The notes under the pieces are model-generated. The model saw only the letters and a program-made list of their open reading frames with translations, made no database searches and was not told the DNA's origin. Shown here one piece after another: positions 32,367-37,851 of a stretch of DNA of 37,851 nt. Source of the stretch: Streptomyces iconiensis (lineage in GTDB: Bacteria; Actinomycetota; Actinomycetes; Streptomycetales; Streptomycetaceae). The first letter of the stretch is position 1. Each line of letters begins with the position of its first letter. Location: NCBI RefSeq assembly GCF_028657195.3, contig NZ_JANCPR020000072.1, positions 1 to 37,851 of the forward strand, in the 5' to 3' direction. The position numbers were made by a program, and so were the translations under genes.

Positions 32367-32611
32367 CCCCCGGCGCACCACGCCCACACGCCCGAACCCG
32401 AACCCGAACACGTCCGGCGGCGCCGGGCCCACCGCGAACCCGCGGCCGGGCCCGGCACCGCCGCTTTCCGACCCCCGCCGACCACGGCTCCGGCTACGAC
32501 CCGGCTCCGGCTACGACTCTCGCTCTGGCCGCGACTACGGCTGCGTACGGCACTGACCGGCGTACGTACTCGCCTGCGTACACGTTCACCGCCGTACGCG
32601 TTCACCCGCGC
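32367..32611. repeat. Convergent intergenic region with short tandem repeats
   Basis: CGGCTCCGGCTACGAC occurs twice in tandem (32485-32500 and 32502-32517). Earlier there are repeats of GAACCCGAACCC. Near the end GTACG- and TTCACCCGCG-type repeats run up to the SulP stop. No gene or clear terminator hairpin is seen. Confidence 0.6.
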
Positions 32612-34093
32612 TCACCCGCGTACGACGCTTTCCGGCGAGCCGGCCACATGTCCTTCCAGCGCGGTGCGGCAGGCGTGGTCCATGTGCCGTGCTCCGGACA
32701 CATCGAGCACGACGGGCCGGTCGGAGGGCAGCTCGGAGAGCTGGTCGAGCAGCCGGGGCAGCCGCAGGAACGTCGCGTTCCCGACGACCCGTACATGCAG
32801 CGAAGCGCCCTCGCGCGACCGCTCCTCGTCCACCACCAGATGCACGTGCGAGGTCTCCCACGCGCTCTTGACCACGGCCAGCAGCAGTCCGAGCAGCACG
32901 CCCTCGAAGAGGTTCGTGAGCACGACCGCTCCCGCCGTCACCACGAGCACCACCGCCTCGCCCCTGTGGTCCCGCCACAGCGGCCCCAACTCCCGTACGG
33001 GCATGAGCTTCCAGCCCGCGTGCACCAGCACCCCCGCCAGCGCCGCGACGGGGACCAGCCCGAGCAGCCCTGGCAACAGCGCGACGAACACCAGCAGCCA
33101 CACGCCGTGCAGCACCCGGGAGAGCTTGGTCCGCGCGCCCGCCGCCACGTTCGCCGAGCTGCGCACGATCACCGCCGTCATGGGCAGTGCCCCCAGCGCC
33201 CCGCACACGGCGTTCCCGGCCCCCTGCGCCATCAACTCCTTGTCGTAGTGCGTACGGGGCCCTCCGTGCATACGGTCGACGGCCGCGGCGCTGAACAGGG
33301 ACTCGGCGGACGCGATCAGCGCGAGGGCGACAACCGTGCCCAGCGCCCCGGCCTCGGCCAGCCGCGCGAAGTCCCCGAGCGCCGGCGGCTGCACGGCATC
33401 CGTGAGCGCCCCCACCTCGATCCGCGCGACGGGCAGCCCGAACGCCCCTACGGCCCCGGCCGCGAGCGCAACCGCGACCAGTGGCGCCGGCACCACGCGC
33501 GCGACGGTCCGCCACCGCGGCCACAGAACCAGCACGAGCACCGTCCCGGCACCGACCCCCGCCGCTGTCATGGCCCCGGCCGAGCCCAGCGTGTCCATCA
33601 GCAGGGTCGGCAGCCCGCGCAGATTGCCGAGGCCGTCGCCGGGCGCGCTCGCATCGGCCAGTACGTACGCCTGCCCGGCCATCAGAACGAGCCCGATGCC
33701 CGCGAGCATCCCCTGCACCACGGCGATGGAGACCGCCCGGAACCACCGCCCCATCCGCAGCGCCCCCACGGCGAGCTGCACCAGCCCCGCCGCCAGCACC
33801 AGCACCCCGAGCACGGGCAGCCCGTGCGCGAGCACCGCCTCGTACACGAGCACCGTCAGCCCGGCAGCCGGCCCGCTCACCTGAAGGCTGCTGCCCGGCA
33901 TGAGCCCCGCGACGAGTCCGCCGACGATCCCGGTGATCAGGCCCAGCTCCGGCGGCACACCCGAGGCGACGGCGATGCCCACGCACAGCGGCAGCGCGAC
34001 GAGGAAGACCACCAGCGAGGCCAGGAGGTCGGGTCCGAGGGTCACCCGCAGGGTGCCCGCATCGAAGAGGGTGGCGCCGGACGGGGAACGCAT
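32612..34093 (-). CDS. SulP-family anion transporter with STAS domain
   Basis: A 493-residue membrane transporter of the SLC26/SulP family, moving sulphate, bicarbonate or similar anions. About a dozen membrane segments are visible, beginning LLASLVVFLVALPLCVGIAVASGVPPELGLITGIVGG, and the conserved PMTAVIVRSSANVAAGARTKLS region lies near 320. The C-terminal ~80 residues are a cytosolic STAS domain (LHVRVVGNATFLRLPRLLDQL ... VVLDVSGARHMDHACRTAL). No carbonic anhydrase fusion is present. The ATG at 34093 has GGGAGGAG upstream, which decides it over an in-frame ATG at 34123. It is divergent from the ABC exporter. Confidence 0.93.
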   Translation of the reverse strand: MRSPSGATLFDAGTLRVTLGPDLLASLVVFLVALPLCVGIAVASGVPPELGLITGIVGGLVAGLMPGSSLQVSGPAAGLTVLVYEAVLAHGLPVLGVLVLAAGLVQLAVGALRMGRWFRAVSIAVVQGMLAGIGLVLMAGQAYVLADASAPGDGLGNLRGLPTLLMDTLGSAGAMTAAGVGAGTVLVLVLWPRWRTVARVVPAPLVAVALAAGAVGAFGLPVARIEVGALTDAVQPPALGDFARLAEAGALGTVVALALIASAESLFSAAAVDRMHGGPRTHYDKELMAQGAGNAVCGALGALPMTAVIVRSSANVAAGARTKLSRVLHGVWLLVFVALLPGLLGLVPVAALAGVLVHAGWKLMPVRELGPLWRDHRGEAVVLVVTAGAVVLTNLFEGVLLGLLLAVVKSAWETSHVHLVVDEERSREGASLHVRVVGNATFLRLPRLLDQLSELPSDRPVVLDVSGARHMDHACRTALEGHVAGSPESVVRG

Positions 34094-34537
34094 GGGTCTC
34101 CTCCCGTTGACACTGAACTCCATTCTGTACAGCGCGACTCGGGGCTTTGCACGGCGCGCAAGAGGGCGGGATACGGGCAGAGGAAGCACGCCCCAGGAGC
34201 GCCCCTTCCCCCTGCACGCCCCACCCGCGTCCCCGTCCCCGTGTCGGCGTGCACCCACGTCCCCGTGTCGAGGGGGCACCCGCGTCCCCGTCCGCCCATG
34301 TCCCCGTGCGCGCCGCCCCCACTCAAGGTCCCGTGCACGCCGCCGCTCCCGAGCGCTCCGGCTTCCCGCGCGCCCCGCCTCCCCGGGGCCCGCGTTCCCA
34401 GGGCCCCGTCGTTCCGGTCGGTCTTTACCGGCTCCGGCTTTCCCGGCCGGCTCCCGCCTCCCCGGCTCCGCCCATTTCCCGCGCTTCCCGGCCGGTCGGC
34501 CTTGACGCTCCCCGCACCCGGTTCCATAATTCAACAG
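34094..34537. other. Divergent intergenic region, low complexity
   Basis: Between the divergent SulP and ABC genes about 444 bases hold no supported gene. Part of it (about 34210-34310) is an irregular repetition of CGTCCCCGTG-like units, and the rest is C-rich Ser/Pro-coding-like sequence without consistent codon bias in any frame. The promoter of the ABC operon lies at its right end (34502-34530). Confidence 0.6.
34502..34530 (+). promoter_or_regulatory. Consensus promoter of the ABC exporter, leaderless
   Basis: TTGACG (34502-34507) and CATAAT (34525-34530) are 17 bases apart, one of the best vegetative promoters in the window. The GTG at 34538 begins seven bases after the -10 box, so the transcript should start on the start codon. 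Confidence 0.7.
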
Positions 34538-35395
34538 GTGATGAATAAACCTCGCAGGCCCCCGGGCCAAGGCAGCCCGGCACCCCCACAGCGCCCACAG
34601 GCCCACCCCGCCGCTCCGGCCGCCGGCCGGCCCGCCGTCCCGGCAGTCAGCGCCCGGGACCTCACCGTCGTCCGGGGCAGCCGCACCGTCCTCGACGGCC
34701 TCACCTTCGACGTCGCCCCCGCAACCGTCACCGGCCTCCTCGGCCCCTCGGGCAGCGGCAAGTCCACGCTGATCCGCGCCATCGTCGGCACCCAGGCCAA
34801 GGTCACCGGCACCCTCGACGTGCTCGGCGGCCCCGCGGGCTCGGCCCCGCTCCGCTCCCGCCTCGGCTACGTCACCCAGGCACCCTCCGTCTACGCCGAC
34901 CTCAGCGCGCGCCAGAACCTCGACTACTTCGCCGCCGTCCTCGGCATCCCCCGCCGCGACCGCGACCGCGCCGTCGCCCAGGCCCTAGACGATGTCGACC
35001 TCGCCTCACACGCCGACGACCTCGCCGGCAACCTCTCCGGCGGCCAGCGCTCCCGCGTCTCCCTCGCCGTCGCCCTGCTCGGCGCCCCCGAACTGCTCGT
35101 GCTGGACGAGCCCACCGTCGGCCTCGACCCCGTGCTCCGCCGCGACCTGTGGGACCTCTTCCACCGCCTCGCGGCCGAGCGGGGGACCACTCTGCTGATC
35201 TCCTCGCACGTCATGGACGAGGCCGACCGCTGCGAACACCTCCTCCTCGTACGCGAGGGCACCCTGCTCGCCTCCGACTCCCCGCACGCCCTGCGCACCC
35301 GTACCGGCAGCGACACCATCGAGGACGCGTTCCTCAACCTCGTGGAATCCACCGGCTCCCCGTCCCGGGAGCGCCACCGGGGAGGCACCCCATGA
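34538..35395 (+). CDS. ABC transporter ATP-binding protein (ABC-2 type exporter)
   Basis: A 285-residue cytosolic ATPase. Residues 1-38 are a Pro/Ala-rich extension, then the nucleotide-binding domain: Walker A GPSGSGKST at 69-77, Q-loop at Q115, signature LSGGQ at 166-170, Walker B LLVLDEP at 186-192 and switch His224. It is paired with the membrane permease that follows, with ATGA overlap. The start is GTG 34538 or the next codon ATG 34541; the promoter geometry favours GTG and a leaderless mRNA. Exported substrate is unknown; relatives export drugs or lipids. Confidence 0.94.
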   Translation: MMNKPRRPPGQGSPAPPQRPQAHPAAPAAGRPAVPAVSARDLTVVRGSRTVLDGLTFDVAPATVTGLLGPSGSGKSTLIRAIVGTQAKVTGTLDVLGGPAGSAPLRSRLGYVTQAPSVYADLSARQNLDYFAAVLGIPRRDRDRAVAQALDDVDLASHADDLAGNLSGGQRSRVSLAVALLGAPELLVLDEPTVGLDPVLRRDLWDLFHRLAAERGTTLLISSHVMDEADRCEHLLLVREGTLLASDSPHALRTRTGSDTIEDAFLNLVESTGSPSRERHRGGTP

Positions 35396-36129
35396 ACGCC
35401 GCGCGCACCTTCACGACCGCACGCCGGGTACTGCGCCAACTCGGCCACGACCCCCGCAGCATCGCGCTGCTGCTGCTCGTCCCCGTCCTGCTGCTCGTAC
35501 TGCTCTACTACGTCTTCGACGCGAACCGCCGCGGATTCGACGGCATCGGCGCCTCGCTGCTCGGCATCTTCCCGATGGTGACGATGTTCCTGGTCACCTC
35601 CATCGCCACCCTGCGCGAGCGCACCTCCGGCACCCTCGAACGCCTGCTCTCCATGCCCCTGGGCAAGGCCGACCTCATCGCCGGGTACGCGCTCGCCTTC
35701 GGCCTGCTCGCCGTCGTCCAGGCATCCGCCGCGACCGGCGTCGCCGTCTGGCTGCTCGACCTCGACATCGCCGGCTCGCCCTGGCTGCTGCTCCTGATCG
35801 CCCTGCTCGACGCCCTGCTCGGAACCGCGCTCGGCCTCTTCGTCTCGGCCTTCGCCGCCTCCGAGTTCCAGGTCGTCCAGTTCATGCCAGTGGTGATCTT
35901 TCCGCAGATCCTCCTGTGCGGCCTCTTCGCGCCCCGCGACAGCATGCAGCCCGTACTGGAAGCCCTCTCCGACGTGCTGCCCATGTCCTACGCCGTCGAC
36001 GGCATGACCGAGGTCCTCCACCACACGGAGGCCACCGGCGACTTCTACCGCGACCTCGCCGTCGTCGCCGGATGCGCCCTTCTCGTCCTCGCGCTGGGCG
36101 CCGCCACCCTCCGCCGCCGCACCCCGTAA
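35392..36129 (+). CDS. ABC-2 type exporter permease
   Basis: A 245-residue membrane protein with six predicted helices, from IALLLLVPVLLLVLLYYVF to CALLVLALGAATL. The short loop after helix two, TLRERTSGTLERLLSMPLGKADLIAGY, is the typical ABC-2 signature, and the FFP-like VVIFPQILLCGLFAPRDSMQ segment follows near 165-185. The ATG at 35392 overlaps the ATPase stop codon by four bases and has GGGGAGG upstream. It forms the membrane half of the exporter with the preceding ATPase. Confidence 0.94.
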   Translation: MNAARTFTTARRVLRQLGHDPRSIALLLLVPVLLLVLLYYVFDANRRGFDGIGASLLGIFPMVTMFLVTSIATLRERTSGTLERLLSMPLGKADLIAGYALAFGLLAVVQASAATGVAVWLLDLDIAGSPWLLLLIALLDALLGTALGLFVSAFAASEFQVVQFMPVVIFPQILLCGLFAPRDSMQPVLEALSDVLPMSYAVDGMTEVLHHTEATGDFYRDLAVVAGCALLVLALGAATLRRRTP

Positions 36130-36227
36130 CCACAGCGCGGGCGCCCCGCACCCGGTGCGAGTATGGGCAGTTCGGGGCCGCAGCCCCGGAAGACGCCAAC
36201 TCCACGAGGCACGAGGTGAAGCACTCC

Positions 36228-37031
36228 ATGACGGACCAGAAAGTCGCCGTCGTCGGTACCGGCAAGATCGGTGAGGCGCTGCTCTCCGGAATGCTCAGGG
36301 GCGGCTGGGCCCCCTCCCGGCTGATGGTCACGGCCCGCAGGCCCGAACGTGCGGCAGAGCTGCGCGAGCGTTACGCCGTCGAGCCCGTCACCAACGCCGA
36401 GGCGGCCAAGAACGCCGACACCCTCATCCTCACGCCCAAGCCCCAGGACATGCCCGCGCTCCTCGACGAACTGTCCCCGCACGTCCCCGAGGGGCGCCTG
36501 GTCATCAGCGGCGCCGCGGGCATCACCACCCGTTTCCTTGAGGAAAAGCTCCCGCCCGGCACCCCCGTCATCCGCGTCATGGCCAACACCCCGGCGCTCG
36601 TGGACGAGGCCATGTCCGTCATCTCGCCCGGCGCCCACGCCACCGAAGCCCATCTCGCCCTCACCGACGAGATCTTCAACGGTGTCGGCAAGACCCTCCA
36701 CCTCCCCGAGGCCCAACAGGACGCCGCCACGGCACTCTCCGGCTCGGGCCCCGCCTACTTCTTCTTCCTCGTCGAGGCGATGACCGACGCCGGCATCCAG
36801 CTCGGCCTCCCCAGGGACAAGGCGCACGAGCTGATCGTCCAGGCCGCCGTCGGCGCCGCCACCATGCTCCGCGACAGCGGCGAGCACCCCGTCACCCTCC
36901 GCGAGAACGTCACCTCGCCCGGCGGCACCACCATCAACGCCATCCGCGAGTTGGAGAACCACCGCGTACGCGCCGCCTTCATCGACGCCATCGAGGCAGC
37001 CCGCGACCGCAGCCGCGAACTCGGCAGCTGA
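36228..37031 (+). CDS. proC: Pyrroline-5-carboxylate reductase ProC
   Basis: A 267-residue enzyme that makes proline from pyrroline-5-carboxylate with NAD(P)H. The N-terminal Rossmann fold starts VAVVGTGKIGEALLSGML. The C-terminal dimerisation part carries the signature regions ALSGSGPAYFFFLVEAM and ENVTSPGGTTINAI. Length is standard. The ATG at 36228 has GAGGTG about ten bases upstream. It follows the ABC exporter after about 100 bases and is the last protein gene before the rRNA operon; no obvious terminator hairpin was seen after it. Confidence 0.97.
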   Translation: MTDQKVAVVGTGKIGEALLSGMLRGGWAPSRLMVTARRPERAAELRERYAVEPVTNAEAAKNADTLILTPKPQDMPALLDELSPHVPEGRLVISGAAGITTRFLEEKLPPGTPVIRVMANTPALVDEAMSVISPGAHATEAHLALTDEIFNGVGKTLHLPEAQQDAATALSGSGPAYFFFLVEAMTDAGIQLGLPRDKAHELIVQAAVGAATMLRDSGEHPVTLRENVTSPGGTTINAIRELENHRVRAAFIDAIEAARDRSRELGS

Positions 37032-37238
37032 CCCACCCAACGCGACGCGTCCCCACCTCCCCGGTACGAGTTCGACGACGACACCCGCCCCAGAAACGCC
37101 CCCGCAGACCCGCCGAACACGGATGAGTGCCGCTTCCACCGGACGCCGGCTCTGGAAAACTCCCCACTCCACCGTCTCCGCTTCACCGAAGGCGTCCTCT
37201 CCCACAGAGACAGGGTCACGCCGGCCCCGTAACGCCGG

Positions 37239-37289
37239 TTGACAGAGCTTCCACCCGAAGTTGACACCGGTAAGGCCGGTCCGTAAAGT
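37239..37289 (+). promoter_or_regulatory. rRNA operon promoter 1
   Basis: TTGACA (37261-37266) and TAAAGT (37284-37289) are 17 bases apart and fit the vegetative consensus. A second TTGACA lies at 37239-37244, 22 bases further upstream, without a matching -10. The 200 bases before it (37032-37238) hold nothing I recognise. Confidence 0.7.
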
Positions 37290-37422
37290 TCTTCGGGTTG
37301 CCAGCGGACCACATCGGTCCAACGGCAGCACTCTCGCCGTCCGACGGCATCCACTACTTCAGTGTGACTCCCCTTCGCAGGGGTTCATTCGGCATGCCGA
37401 ATTCTCTTGCGAAAGGCTCGAT

Positions 37423-37452
37423 TTGGAGCCTGGCGGGGAAATCCTCTAAAGT
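37423..37452 (+). promoter_or_regulatory. rRNA operon promoter 2
   Basis: TTGGAG (37423-37428) and TAAAGT (37447-37452) are 18 bases apart. The -10 box is identical to that of promoter 1. Multiple tandem promoters are usual for Streptomyces rRNA operons. Confidence 0.55.
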
Positions 37453-37533
37453 AGTGAACACGCCGGAAGGCACCCCGCCGACAGGGGAAATCAGAATCGG
37501 AAACGGCCCGGAAACGGACCGGAAAAGATCTGG

Positions 37534-37539
37534 TAGAGT
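37534..37539 (+). promoter_or_regulatory. rRNA operon promoter 3 (-10 box)
   Basis: TAGAGT fits TANNNT. The -35 region reads GGAAAC-like and is poor, as in some natural Streptomyces rRNA promoters. Confidence 0.45.
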
Positions 37540-37609
37540 CGGAGACACACCAAAGGGAAAGCCCGGAGAAACCGGTACTGCTCAGTCAGGACCGATAAGT
37601 TTCAAAGGA

Positions 37610-37803
37610 AGCGTCCGTTCTTTGAGAACTCAACAGCGTGCCAAAAGTCAACGCCAGATATGTTGATACCCCGACCTGCCAGTTGATCTGGTGGGTTGAG
37701 GTTCCTTTGAAAAAGTCCCTCCCTTTGTGGAGGGCGATCAGCGAGGACGCTGTGAACCGGGGGATTATTCCTCTCCTGGTTCCGCTCTTCCGCGAATGAA
37801 GCA
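37610..37803 (+). other. rRNA leader with antitermination and processing signals
   Basis: The leader carries TTCTTTGAGAACTCAACAG at 37618-37636, the conserved box region of actinobacterial rRNA leaders. Further on are CCCTCC/GGAGGG (about 37718-37735) and GAACC/GGTTC (about 37752-37780) stems, and the sequence leading into the mature 16S end. These would guide antitermination and RNase III processing. Confidence 0.65.
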
Positions 37804-37851
37804 TTCACGGAGAGTTTGATCCTGGCTCAGGACGAACGCTGGCGGCGTGCT
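37804..37851 (+). rRNA. rrs: 16S ribosomal RNA, 5' end (partial)
   Basis: The last ~48 bases read GAGAGTTTGATCCTGG (the universal 27F region) followed by CTCAGGACGAACGCTGGCGGCGTGCT-type sequence of actinobacterial 16S rRNA. The mature 5' end is placed at about 37804 and the gene runs off the window. Confidence 0.98.

Noticed and set aside
32279..34537. Long upstream extension of the ABC ATPase frame
   Set aside because: The upstream part is antisense to SulP; a consensus promoter at 34502-34530 and GTG 34538 define the true start.
37261..37666. Short ORFs in the rRNA leader
   Set aside because: The region is explained by rRNA promoters and leader; the frames lack Streptomyces codon bias.

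Overview
The window is high-GC actinobacterial chromosome, almost certainly Streptomyces. Third codon positions are nearly all G or C. The starts are a mix of ATG and GTG with either strong GGAGG-type ribosome sites or none, and the gene families (DisA, RadA, a BACON-domain membrane protein, a lytic M23 peptidase, many TetR/XRE regulators) are typical of that genus. It ends in the first ~48 bases of a 16S rRNA gene, preceded by a multi-promoter rRNA leader.

Region 1 (1-10,540, all minus strand) is the accessory-looking part. It holds three paralogous NACHT-type STAND NTPases (205-2790, 2888-6052, 7970-10540), with an XRE/TPR-like regulator (6669-7892) and a small cysteine-containing protein (6128-6328) among them. 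The three NTPases share an N-terminal helical domain and a NACHT core with intact Walker A and B motifs. They differ mainly at the C-terminus: the middle one carries a run of leucine-rich repeats, and the outer two stop after about one such unit. This is the best candidate for an undescribed system, possibly NLR-like defence or signalling. Each NTPase gene has its own recognisable promoter, and a strong palindrome lies upstream of the small gene.

Region 2 (10,800-14,932) holds a secreted M23 peptidase, a TetR regulator divergent from a DHA2-type efflux pump with a large nested palindrome between them, and a VOC/glyoxalase-fold protein ending in a strong hairpin.

Region 3 (15,037-28,474) is a housekeeping neighbourhood: MutY, a membrane-anchored Gly/Ser-linker protein, DisA (c-di-AMP synthase), RadA, a protein with sigma-4-like, HxxxCxxC, membrane and BACON parts, a cysteine-rich cytoplasmic protein, a Ppx/GppA-like protein, a TIM-barrel isomerase overlapping a TetR gene, and IlvD. 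Many genes here start six or seven bases downstream of a TANNNT hexamer, which suggests a concentration of leaderless mRNAs.

Region 4 (28,527-37,851) contains a small membrane protein, an HTH regulator coupled to a small membrane/coiled-coil protein and followed by an MMPL transporter, a SulP-STAS transporter on the minus strand, an ABC-2 exporter pair, ProC, and the promoter and leader region of an rRNA operon. No tRNA, CRISPR array, insertion sequence or integrase was seen, and codon use is uniform across the window, so the NACHT cluster is not obviously a recent import.
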